This document shows positions 7,609-14,784 of a stretch of 64,000 bases of DNA, piece after piece; position 1 is the first letter of the stretch; every line of letters begins with the position of its first letter. Origin of the DNA: Roseivivax halotolerans (GTDB lineage Bacteria; Pseudomonadota; Alphaproteobacteria; Rhodobacterales; Rhodobacteraceae); the NCBI RefSeq assembly GCF_900115815.1, contig NZ_FOXV01000004.1:214581-278580 (forward strand), read 5' to 3'. The notes beneath the pieces are model-generated. The model had not been told where the DNA came from. It worked only from the letters and a program-made list of their open reading frames with translations, and did no database searches. A program made the translations under genes and the position numbers.

Positions 7609-8252
7609 ATGACGGATAGACGATTGGCGCGGCTCGCAGGAGCCTTTTACCTCCTCATCATCCTTGCCGGTGTCACCAGCGAAGTCGTCCTGCGCGCCCC
7701 GTTTCACGTCGGATCGCCAGAAGCCGTTGCGGCCGCGCTCTCCGAGGGTTTGGGCCGGCTGCGCCTCAGCCTTCTCTCGATCTCGCGATGGTCGGGGCGG
7801 ATATCACCGTAGCGCTGCTGTTCTATCGGCTCCTTGCGCCGGTCAGCGCCGGGCTGTCGCTCGCCGCGATGGTGTTCCGCCTGATGCAGGCGGCGACGAT
7901 CGCCGTGGGGCTCATCCTGCTTGCCGGCATTCCGACATCGCTGACCTCCGGCGCGGATGTTCAGGCGGCGACGCTGCTGACGCTGCACGGCATCGCCTAC
8001 GATACCGGGCTCGCGCTTTTCGCGGTCAATTGCTGGCTCATGGGTTGGCTACTTTGGCAGGCGGGCGGCGTGCCAAGGGTGATCGCGGCTGGCATCGCGC
8101 TGTCGGGCGGAGTCTACATGGCGGGCAGCCTCGCGCGGCTCGCCGCGCCGGACCTTCTGCCGCTGATCCAGCCTGCCTACCTCGTCCCGCTTCTGGCAGA
8201 GACCGGGCTTTGCCTCTGGCTTCTGATTACCGGACGTGTCCGAGCGCGCTGA
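7609..8252 (+). pseudogene. DUF4386-type membrane protein, interrupted by a one-base frameshift
   Basis: Two adjoining frames together read as one DUF4386-like integral membrane protein of about 215 residues with five or six hydrophobic segments. The first frame begins MTDRRLARLAGAFYLLIILAG at 7609 and loses sense after SLLS. The second picks up at MVGADITVALLFYRLLAP (7788). Inserting a single G after 7779 (TCTCG-ATCTCG to TCTCGGATCTCG) would restore the continuous reading SLLSDLAMVGAD. Either a genuine frameshift mutation or a sequencing error. The function of the family is unknown. The 3' end overlaps the convergent RluD gene by 26 bp. A shorter product translated from 7788 alone would lack the first transmembrane segment. 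Confidence 0.75.
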
Positions 8253-9261
8253 GCAGATCGCTCATATCCTCGGGCAAATCCGCCTCGAACTCCATCCATT
8301 CCCCGGTCACGGGGTGGTCAAACCCGAGCGACGCCGCGTGCAGTGCTTGCCTCGGGAAGGCCGCGACCGCCTCCATCGCCGCTTCGGACACAGCCTTGGG
8401 GCTGAGCTTGCGCCGGCCGCCATAGACCGGATCGCCGACAAGGCCGAAGCCCGCATGGGTCATGTGGACCCGGATCTGGTGGGTGCGGCCCGTCTCAAGC
8501 CGGCATTCCAGAAGCGACAGTGCAGGCGGGGTGCCGAACGCCTCGAGCACCTTGGCGCGGGTGATCGCGTGCCGCCCCTGCCCGTCGAAATAGACCGCCT
8601 GGCGCTGCCGGTCGGTCTTGTGGCGCGCAAGGCCAGTGGTGATCTTCATCACCGCGCCCGGCTCGAAAGAAACGCCGCGCACGCCTTTGAGGCGCGGATC
8701 GCCGGTATGCGGCACACCGTAGGCCAAGGCGAGATAGCGACGCTCGACGCTATGTGCGGCGAATTGCTCGGAGAGACCATGATGCGCGCGATCCGACTTC
8801 GCCACGACCAGCAAGCCAGACGTATCCTTGTCGATCCGGTGCACGATACCGGGCCGCTTCTCTCCGCCGATGCCCGAAAGTTCGCCGCCGAAATGATGCA
8901 GCAGGGCATTCACGAGCGTGCCGCCGGGCGTGCCGGGCGCGGGATGCACAACCATGCCCGCAGGCTTCATCACCACGACGAGATCCTCATCTTCATGGAG
9001 GATCTGAAGCGGAATATCTTCTGGGACCGTCTCGACCTCCTCGGCCTCGGGCAAGTCGATTTCCACTTCCGCACCCTCGGCGACGCGTGCCTTTGGATCC
9101 GAGGCGATCGCCCCGTCCACCCGCACAGCGCCCGCGCCGAGAAGCGCCGCGAGACGTGTCCGCGAGAGAGCCAGCGCCTCTGGCACATCACGTGCCAAGG
9201 CCTTATCAAGCCGGGACGGCGGGTTCGGCCCGATCTGGAAACGATGCGTGGCAGAGGTCAT
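8227..9261 (-). CDS. RluA/RluD family ribosomal large-subunit pseudouridine synthase
   Basis: 344 residues: an N-terminal S4 RNA-binding domain (about 15-70, RLDKALARDVPEALALSRTR) and a pseudouridine synthase domain with the catalytic motif HRIDKDTSGLLVVAKSD, whose Asp attacks the uridine. RluD isomerises three uridines in helix 69 of 23S rRNA; RluC is the alternative, so the exact target is unresolved. The ATG (CAT at 9259-9261) shares its bases with the ATG of the divergent DUF6476 gene, because both lie in one CATG. The ribosome site is weak. In many alphaproteobacteria this gene precedes rpoH, and the same neighbourhood is retained here with the DUF4386 gene in between. Confidence 0.9.
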   Translation of the reverse strand: MTSATHRFQIGPNPPSRLDKALARDVPEALALSRTRLAALLGAGAVRVDGAIASDPKARVAEGAEVEIDLPEAEEVETVPEDIPLQILHEDEDLVVVMKPAGMVVHPAPGTPGGTLVNALLHHFGGELSGIGGEKRPGIVHRIDKDTSGLLVVAKSDRAHHGLSEQFAAHSVERRYLALAYGVPHTGDPRLKGVRGVSFEPGAVMKITTGLARHKTDRQRQAVYFDGQGRHAITRAKVLEAFGTPPALSLLECRLETGRTHQIRVHMTHAGFGLVGDPVYGGRRKLSPKAVSEAAMEAVAAFPRQALHAASLGFDHPVTGEWMEFEADLPEDMSDLLSALGHVR

Positions 9262-9550
9262 GGATAACACCCCGAGCGGCGCACCCGAGGTGCGGTTCAT
9301 CAAACGGCTCGTCACGGTACTGACCGCGACGATGATCGCCGGCCTTCTAGTGATCATCGCGCTCTTTGTCATCCGCTTCCGCGAGCCCGCGCCCCTGGCG
9401 CTGCCGGAAACGCTCGATCTGCCGCAGGGCGAGACCGCACAAGCGGTCACGATGATGCCGGAACGCATCCTCATCGTCACCGAAAGCGGGCGTATTCTCG
9501 TCTATGACCGCGCCGGACGGCTGTCCCAGACGATCACGCTCGACCCGTAG
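9260..9550 (+). CDS. DUF6476 family single-pass membrane protein
   Basis: 96 residues from the ATG at 9260. A hydrophobic helix at about residues 17-40 (VTVLTATMIAGLLVIIALFV) follows a positively charged FIKRLV, suggesting N-in topology with the C-terminal half in the periplasm. That half reads like one blade of a beta-propeller (RILIVTESGRILVYDRAG). The family appears in Rhodobacteraceae next to the RluD gene and has no known function. A GTG at 9248 could add four residues. Divergent start codons overlap with those of rluD, so the two genes must use promoters lying inside each other's coding region. Confidence 0.75.
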   Translation: MDNTPSGAPEVRFIKRLVTVLTATMIAGLLVIIALFVIRFREPAPLALPETLDLPQGETAQAVTMMPERILIVTESGRILVYDRAGRLSQTITLDP

Positions 9551-9580
9551 CCGGGCCGCAACCGATGAAGGTGTGAGGGA

Positions 9581-9657
9581 TGGTACCGCCTCCCCGGCTC
9601 GAACGGGGGACCTCTAGATCCACAATCTAGCGCTCTAACCTACTGAGCTAAGGCGGC
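9581..9657 (-). tRNA. tRNA-His (anticodon GUG)
   Basis: A 77-nt cloverleaf with encoded CCA. Acceptor stem GCCGCCT pairs with AGGCGGT (G1-U72 wobble), D-arm GCTC/GAGC, anticodon stem CTAGA/TCTAG with loop TTGTGGA giving GTG, T-arm CCCCG/CGGGG with TTCGAGC. Position 73 is A and position -1 is U, so the otherwise universal G-1:C73 pair of tRNA-His is absent, as described for a large clade of Alphaproteobacteria. Confidence 0.95.
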
Positions 9658-9711
9658 ACTGGCGGGGGAGATAACGTCACCACATGGACAGTGCAAGCCC
9701 CGATTGGCCGC

Positions 9712-10194
9712 TCAGAGCGGGCGTGACCAATGCTGCTCCACGAGGGACTGACCGAAGCTGCGAACGGGTTTGGAGCTGTGCAACGTCCAGCCGTTGCGGG
9801 CGTAAAGCGCGCAGGCCGCGCGATGGCTTTCGTGGGTCCAGAGTTTCATCCGGGCATAGCCCGCCTGCCGCGCGAAGCCGGTGCAGGCGTCCAGAAGGTG
9901 CTTTCCGAGCCCATGACCGCGCGCCTCGGAGGTCAGAAGAAACAGCCGCAGCTTTGCCGTCTCGGCATCGAGCCTCACGCAGAAGATGGAGCCGAGTCGC
10001 TCACCGGTTTCGTTCACTGCAACGAAGCCGCGCTCGCAGGCCGGATCGTGGTTTTGCAGGAACTCCCGCAGGATCTCCGCCACGAGCGCCCCGAACGTCT
10101 CGTCGAAGCCTTCGTCTTTTGCATAAAGCCGCCCATGCAAGTCGACCAGCCAATCGTAATCGGCCTCACCGAAGGACCGCAAAGTGATCGTCAT
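9712..10194 (-). CDS. GNAT family N-acetyltransferase
   Basis: 160 residues with the four GNAT motifs. The acetyl-CoA binding loop is RGHGLGKHLLDACTGFAR (motif A, about residues 90-108) and motif B is LYARNGWTLHSSK near the C-terminus. The N-terminal ITLRSFGEADYDWLVDLHGRLY resembles the acetyltransferase half of MarR-GNAT fusions, but no MarR domain is present here. Start is the ATG at 10192-10194; an upstream in-frame start at 10245 would add residues of no family character. The substrate is unknown. It lies alone between tRNA-His and the divergent DUF6324 gene. Confidence 0.82.
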   Translation of the reverse strand: MTITLRSFGEADYDWLVDLHGRLYAKDEGFDETFGALVAEILREFLQNHDPACERGFVAVNETGERLGSIFCVRLDAETAKLRLFLLTSEARGHGLGKHLLDACTGFARQAGYARMKLWTHESHRAACALYARNGWTLHSSKPVRSFGQSLVEQHWSRPL

Positions 10195-10277
10195 GTCCGC
10201 GCTCGCCCCGCCTTGATTCCCGTTCGTCCCTTCACTAAACCGCAATCTTCCTCAGACCCTAGCCCGGAGAGACCCCC

Positions 10278-10475
10278 ATGGGGATCAACGACGAAAGCGA
10301 CATCGAAGCCAACCTGCAGATCGGGCCGACCGATCAGGGCATGGTCCGCCTGTTCATCACCGCAGGGGGAACCGAGGTGCCGATGGATTTCTCGCCCGAC
10401 GAAGCCGAGGAGATCGCGGAAGAGATCCGCGCGGCGGCCCAATCGGCCGCGAAGATCAAGCCGAAGTCGCGCTAG
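10278..10475 (+). CDS. DUF6324 family small acidic protein
   Basis: 65 residues, cytoplasmic, starting MGINDESDIEANLQIGPTD and ending in a lysine-rich tail. The middle part has a short beta-hairpin character and an acidic helix DEAEEIAEEIRAAAQSA. It belongs to a small conserved family that I know from Rhodobacterales; its function is unknown. A GGAGAG ribosome site precedes the ATG. Its TAG stop and that of the convergent mmcB gene share the palindrome CTAG at 10472-10475. Confidence 0.75.
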   Translation: MGINDESDIEANLQIGPTDQGMVRLFITAGGTEVPMDFSPDEAEEIAEEIRAAAQSAAKIKPKSR

Positions 10476-10972
10476 GTCCAGCCACCCGTATCGAGCCCGC
10501 CGTCGGGATCGCGCAGGCCCTGCAGGCGCCGCGCGGCATGAAAGGCGACCTTGCGGATGAGCACGTTCCGCCGCGCGCCCGCCAGCTTGTGCTCGGGCGC
10601 CATGCGGACGATCTCCGCATCGTAGGAGTCCGCGATGATGAGCCCGGTCTCGCCCGGCAGAAGCTCCGTCGGGAAGTCCTGATCCACTGCCCAGAAGTAC
10701 CGGTCGCACCAATCGAGGTAGCCCTGCCATTTCGCGTCTGACGTGAAATCGGCACGGGAGGATTTGCATTCCACGACCCAGATCTCGCCCTTGGGACCGA
10801 GCGCCATCACGTCCACGCGGCGGCCGCGTTCAGGCACGAACTCCTCTACGCAGGCGAATCCGTGACCGTGGACGAGGTGCCGCGCCACCCCGCGCGCAAG
10901 GAGTTGGCCGGGCATCAGGACAGGGTCGGGGGCAAGACTCATGCTGCATGAATACGAACAATCCATGAACAT
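10472..10972 (-). CDS. mmcB: MmcB family DNA repair protein (PD-(D/E)XK nuclease-like)
   Basis: Up to 166 residues. The core GRRVDVMALGPKGEIWVVECKSSRADF shows the D-x(n)-ExK nuclease signature of the MmcB family; Caulobacter MmcB is linked to mitomycin C damage repair and mutagenesis. The ATG at 10970-10972 has GTGAGG 7 nt upstream and is preferred; a downstream ATG at 10942 would give MSLAPDPVLMPGQLLARG, closer to typical family N-termini but lacking a clear ribosome site. It is divergent from the coiled-coil membrane gene and converges on the DUF6324 gene. Confidence 0.82.
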   Translation of the reverse strand: MFMDCSYSCSMSLAPDPVLMPGQLLARGVARHLVHGHGFACVEEFVPERGRRVDVMALGPKGEIWVVECKSSRADFTSDAKWQGYLDWCDRYFWAVDQDFPTELLPGETGLIIADSYDAEIVRMAPEHKLAGARRNVLIRKVAFHAARRLQGLRDPDGGLDTGGWT

Positions 10973-11061
10973 GCCAAGACCTCACTTTTCCGCAGGGCAC
11001 ATTGCCTGCAGGGTAAAGGTTCATACCTTGTTAAAGATTTACCCCAGGCAGGACCGACAGC

Positions 11062-12381
11062 ATGGCCGACCGACCCCAGCCCACCCGCGCGGATGAGCGC
11101 GGCCTCAAGACCGCGCGCGAACTCGAAGGGCATGTGGGCTGGCTCGACACCTTCTCTGGCACGGCGCTCGGCGTTCTGGCGACGGCGTCGGGGATTTATA
11201 CCTATCTCGGCGTCTCCTCTCTGCTTGATGACAACGGGGCCATGTCGGTCTTCGCGGCCATCGCCTATTCGGTCGCGGTCTCCGTCGGGATCTTCGTCTT
11301 CTGGTCCTACCTCATGCGCCTTTTCCCGACGGTCCGAACCGCGCGGGCGCGGATCGGACTTGCGGGCGCGATGGGGCTCGGATCGCTCGCGATCGTGGCG
11401 ATGTCGTCCTGGCTGAACGCGGCGGCGCTGGCCGGATCCGCGGCGGTAGAGCAGCATCTCGCGGAAACCGTGCAGGACTACCAAAGCAGCCTCGAGCGCG
11501 CGCATGAGATCGCCATCTCCGCGCAGGCGCTTCAGCGCGATGTCGCCCGCGTCCGTCAGAGCTTCGAGGATCTGTCGGTGCAGGAGGCCGAGGGGTCCCT
11601 TTCTGGGCTTGCGGGGCGCGGCGCGGTCTTCCGCGTGCTGCGCCAGAAGGCCGCCGAGCTCGAAGCGCTTGAGACACAGATCGCAGAGCAGACGCCGCTC
11701 GTCGATCAGTCCTTCGCCGAGGGCAACGCGATCCTCAGCCGGATGCGCGCGCTCACGGTAGAGCAAGGGCCCGTCGAGGCGCGCTCGGTCGAGTTCTCGG
11801 AAGCGGCAGTCAACCTTCAGGGGATTATCACCCAGCTCCGCCAGCTTTCCGTCGCGCCACTGGTCGAGCGCGCCGCGCAGGATCTCGCGGCCTCCGTCGT
11901 TCTGCCAGAGCTTGACGGGCGAACCGAAGAGAACCGCGGCAACCAGGCGGCAACGATCACCTCTGTCCTCGAAGTGCTGGGCCAACGTGCCGCGACGCTC
12001 GAGACCGCCGCGCAGAACGTGATGAACCAGACACCGGCGACAGAAGTGCAGTATACCCCTGTCTCGGCGGCCGACGCGGTCATTCTCTATGCCCGGAACT
12101 TCGTGCCCTCCTGGGCAGGCGCGATCGCGATCGACCTTCTGCCGGCCGTGCTCGTCTTCATTCTCGCGATCACGCAATCGGCGATTCGCGAAGGGCGCGA
12201 AGGCGCATCGGTCGAGGACACGATGACGCTCGGCGAGTTGCGCGCGGCCATGGCGGCGTTCCGGGACGTCGAAGGTCAATCGCAGACGCACGCCGCGCAG
12301 GAGACGCCCTCTGCACCCGCTTCCGAGCAGGCACCGCCCGAAGGCTCTTCCGTCGCCACGATCCGCAAGAGCTCGTCCTGA
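11062..12381 (+). CDS. Membrane protein with four transmembrane helices and a long coiled coil, unknown function
   Basis: 439 residues, not recognised as a named family. Three hydrophobic segments near the N-terminus (about 33-52, 63-85, 97-120) are followed by a long helical, Glu/Gln/Arg-rich region (about 130-310) that should form a coiled coil. A fourth membrane helix lies at about 346-366 (AGAIAIDLLPAVLVFILAIT), and a proline/alanine/glutamate-rich cytoplasmic tail ends the protein. The topology places the coiled coil on one side of the inner membrane. The downstream protease-like gene overlaps by one base (TGATG), so the two are translationally coupled and likely work together. Divergent from mmcB. 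Confidence 0.8.
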   Translation: MADRPQPTRADERGLKTARELEGHVGWLDTFSGTALGVLATASGIYTYLGVSSLLDDNGAMSVFAAIAYSVAVSVGIFVFWSYLMRLFPTVRTARARIGLAGAMGLGSLAIVAMSSWLNAAALAGSAAVEQHLAETVQDYQSSLERAHEIAISAQALQRDVARVRQSFEDLSVQEAEGSLSGLAGRGAVFRVLRQKAAELEALETQIAEQTPLVDQSFAEGNAILSRMRALTVEQGPVEARSVEFSEAAVNLQGIITQLRQLSVAPLVERAAQDLAASVVLPELDGRTEENRGNQAATITSVLEVLGQRAATLETAAQNVMNQTPATEVQYTPVSAADAVILYARNFVPSWAGAIAIDLLPAVLVFILAITQSAIREGREGASVEDTMTLGELRAAMAAFRDVEGQSQTHAAQETPSAPASEQAPPEGSSVATIRKSSS

Positions 12382-13124
12382 TGGACGGCAACTCCATCGG
12401 ACGCGTCCTCAAGGGCGTGCTTGCGCTGCAGATCGGCATCGGCGCGTTCCTCGCCGTGGCGGATCTGTCCTCTGGAGGCATCCGCCTCCCCCGTTTCGGA
12501 CCCGGCGCGCCTGAACTGACAGAACCCGTGCGCCCCGGCGACCAAAGGCGCACCTATGATCCCTCACGCGTCTCGCCCGATCTCAACCCGGTCCGTAATC
12601 CCGGCGAGATGCCCGAGCGGCTGACGCTGACGCAGGAAAGCGGTGCGACCTGGCGGCTCGAGGGCGGCATTTCCCCCGGAGACGCCGAGCGCATCCAGGA
12701 TAGGATCGCCGAAGTGCAGCCGCGCCCCGAGAGGCTGATCCTGCAATCGCCCGGCGGCTCGGTGCAGGACGCGCTGCGGCTCGGGCGGTTCCTGAGGCAG
12801 GAGGGCATCGGGACTGAGATGCTGTCGGGCGAATACTGCTACTCCGCCTGCCCCTACCTCTTCGCCGCCGGAGCGACGCGCAGCCTCGAGGAAGGCGCGC
12901 AGCTTGGCGTGCATCAGCATTATTTCGGCAAATCCACGATCCTGCCCGCCTTCGTTGCCGTGGAAGACATCCAGCGCGGGCAAGGCGAGGTGATGACCTA
13001 TCTCGACGAGATGGGGATCGATCCGCTCGTCATGCAGCACGCGCTGACAACGCCGCCCGACGAGATCTATGTACTCGTCTCAGAAGAGATCGAGCGTTAC
13101 GGGTTCGAGACCGGCGCGGAGTAA
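12381..13124 (+). CDS. ClpP/SppA-fold serine protease-like protein (COG3904-like)
   Basis: 247 residues. An N-terminal hydrophobic segment (about 10-28) looks like a signal anchor, so the catalytic part is probably periplasmic. The ClpP-like fold is visible as WRLEGGISPGDAERI, LILQSPGGSVQDALRLG, then CYSACPYLFAAG and LGVHQHYF. By analogy with ClpP the nucleophile would be Ser155 and the base His178; an acidic third residue should lie further on. It is translationally coupled to the upstream coiled-coil membrane protein. COG3904 proteins are described only as predicted periplasmic proteins, so the role is open; membrane-protein or stress-linked proteolysis is my inference. Confidence 0.78.
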   Translation: MDGNSIGRVLKGVLALQIGIGAFLAVADLSSGGIRLPRFGPGAPELTEPVRPGDQRRTYDPSRVSPDLNPVRNPGEMPERLTLTQESGATWRLEGGISPGDAERIQDRIAEVQPRPERLILQSPGGSVQDALRLGRFLRQEGIGTEMLSGEYCYSACPYLFAAGATRSLEEGAQLGVHQHYFGKSTILPAFVAVEDIQRGQGEVMTYLDEMGIDPLVMQHALTTPPDEIYVLVSEEIERYGFETGAE

Positions 13125-13421
13125 GCGGCGAAAAAGCTGAAGCGCCCTCTTGTCAGGCACCCGCCCGAAGCTTAGCTGCGGATCAGGCGGGCACTGCCCT
13201 TCTCGTGAACGGTTGCATTCCGGTGGCCTTAAGCAATTCCGAGGGAGCTGGCTCTGTTCAGGCCGTGGTCTGATTACCTGGCGCCCACCTGTATATACAG
13301 GTCCTCGGGAATGAGATAACCACACGGTCGTGGTGGTCCCGCCGCATTCCCCGACATTTCAGATGCGCCGGCGCGCCTTCTTGCCGTGCGCCGGGATGTA
13401 AGCCGGAGAACCGGTGCCGCC
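13125..13421. other. Non-coding gap with a 16-bp perfect palindrome
   Basis: About 300 bp without a credible gene. The clearest feature is ACCTGTATATACAGGT at 13287-13302. A GC-rich inverted repeat CGGCGC (13369-13374) / GCGCCG (13388-13393) lies near the 3' end of the minus-strand gene at 13422 and may be part of its terminator. Confidence 0.5.
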
Positions 13422-13664
13422 TCACGGCCCGCCCTCATCCTCGTTCTGGTGCATGGAGAAAAGCGCAACGCCCGTTTGCGCGCCCGCGAACATCGTTCCG
13501 CAGAAGAACCAGAGCATCGCACAGCCGATAAGGCCCTGCGTGCTGCCCATGAAGAGCCGACCGAGCCCCATCACGTCGAACCAGGCGATTGCCGCAACGA
13601 AGACGGCGGAGATGGCAAAGCCGATCAGGCTGTGCCGGATGTAGAACTGAATGAGCGTGGGCAT
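13422..13664 (-). CDS. Small two-helix membrane protein, unknown function
   Basis: 80 residues from the ATG at 13662-13664, preceded by GAAGG. Two hydrophobic helices are visible, HSLIGFAISAVFVAAIAW (about 10-28) and LIGCAMLWFFCGTMFAGAQ (about 43-62), joined by a short loop with VMGLGRLF. The tail HQNEDEGGP is acidic. I do not recognise a named family; small membrane proteins of this design are common beside nusB in relatives. It is transcribed away from the nusB operon on the same strand, 77 bp downstream of it. Confidence 0.65.
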   Translation of the reverse strand: MPTLIQFYIRHSLIGFAISAVFVAAIAWFDVMGLGRLFMGSTQGLIGCAMLWFFCGTMFAGAQTGVALFSMHQNEDEGGP

Positions 13665-13741
13665 GATCGCAAACCTTCGTGCTGCGCGTCCCCTTCTGTG
13701 CAAATTAGATGACCTGCGGGAAACGGCAAAAGGATACGCGA

Positions 13742-14236
13742 TCAGAATGCCTCGGGCTTGGCCTCGCGTGCCATGTGGTCAAGCACCGCATTCACGAATT
13801 TCGGCTCTTTCCCATCGGGATAGAACGCCTTCGCGATTTCCACGTATTCCACGATCACAACCTTGGGAGGCGCATCCGACGCCACCAGCTCCGAGCCTGC
13901 CGCACGAAAGAGCGCGCGCAGCGTCGGGTCGATCCGCGTGATCGGCCATTTGGCGATCAGTGCCCGGTCGGTCATCTGGTCGATGCGCGCCTGCCAGTTG
14001 ACGGCCTCGTCGAGGATCTCGCGGAAGAGGTCGATATTGCCATCGATCATCTCGACGCCCTCTTCGACCTCGGAGCCGAAGCGGTGGTTCAGGAATTCCT
14101 GCCGCACCCGGTCCGCCGAAAGCTGCGAATGTTCCATCTGGAACAGCGCCTGCACGGCATAGAGACGCGAGGCGGACCGCGCCATGCGGCGAGCGTCTCG
14201 AGCGTCGCGTTTCGGATCGGATGCTGGAGTCGTCAT
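13742..14236 (-). CDS. nusB: Transcription antitermination factor NusB
   Basis: 164-residue all-helical RNA-binding protein. NusB with NusE (S10) binds boxA of rRNA leaders and supports antitermination. The core begins RSASRLYAVQALFQMEHS and continues with IDLFREILDEAVNWQARIDQ; the C-terminal KVVIVEYVEIAKAFY-FVNAVLD is the typical NusB signature. The ATG at 14234-14236 overlaps the ribH stop in TCAT (ATGA coupling). It is the last gene of a ribB-ribH-nusB operon, an arrangement common in alphaproteobacteria. A 16-residue Asp/Arg-rich extension precedes the core. Confidence 0.95.
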   Translation of the reverse strand: MTTPASDPKRDARDARRMARSASRLYAVQALFQMEHSQLSADRVRQEFLNHRFGSEVEEGVEMIDGNIDLFREILDEAVNWQARIDQMTDRALIAKWPITRIDPTLRALFRAAGSELVASDAPPKVVIVEYVEIAKAFYPDGKEPKFVNAVLDHMAREAKPEAF

Positions 14237-14784
14237 GCGGTGGAATTGCCTTCGCTGTCGCTGGCGACCTGGTGCTCGTCCCGTTTCGGCACGAACCCGA
14301 CGCCTTTTCGCGGAGCGCCCCATTTACGGGCGAGGCTGAGAAGATGCAAGGCTGCCGCGGCCGCGCCGCCGCCCTTGTTTTGCCCATCGGCATCCGCCCG
14401 CACATCGGCCTGCGTCTTGTTCTCCACCGTCAGGATTCCGTTGCCGATGCAGTAGCCCTGCAGACCCAGAAGCGTGATCCCGCGCGAGCTGTCATTGCAG
14501 ACCGTCTCGTAATGCGTGGTCTCGCCACGGATGACGCAGCCGAGCGCGACATAAGCGTCGTAATTCGACATGCGGCCCGCCATCGCAATCGCCGTCGGCA
14601 CTTCGAGCGCGCCCGGCACCTCGATCACTTCATGCGTTGCGCCCCAGGCTTCGATCTCAGCCTGTGCGCCGGCGATGAGTTGGTCCGCCACGTCACGGTA
14701 ATAGGGGGCGACGACGATCAGAACCTTGGTCGGCTTGTCCACCGCGCCCCGCTCAATCGTGTAATGCGTCTCGTTCGATGCCAT
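14233..14784 (-). CDS. ribH: 6,7-dimethyl-8-ribityllumazine synthase
   Basis: 183 residues. Catalyses condensation of 5-amino-6-ribitylaminouracil with 3,4-dihydroxy-2-butanone 4-phosphate, the penultimate step of riboflavin synthesis. Visible motifs: VPGALEVPTAIAMA (substrate binding), ALGCVIRGETTHYETV (His for proton transfer in THYE), and GILTVENKTQA. The C-terminus is extended by about 25 residues past the usual end (GAPRKGVGFVPKRDEHQ). The ATG overlaps the ribB stop by one base (TGATG) and its stop overlaps the nusB start, so the operon is tightly coupled. It partners RibB directly by using its product. Confidence 0.96.
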   Translation of the reverse strand: MASNETHYTIERGAVDKPTKVLIVVAPYYRDVADQLIAGAQAEIEAWGATHEVIEVPGALEVPTAIAMAGRMSNYDAYVALGCVIRGETTHYETVCNDSSRGITLLGLQGYCIGNGILTVENKTQADVRADADGQNKGGGAAAAALHLLSLARKWGAPRKGVGFVPKRDEHQVASDSEGNSTA

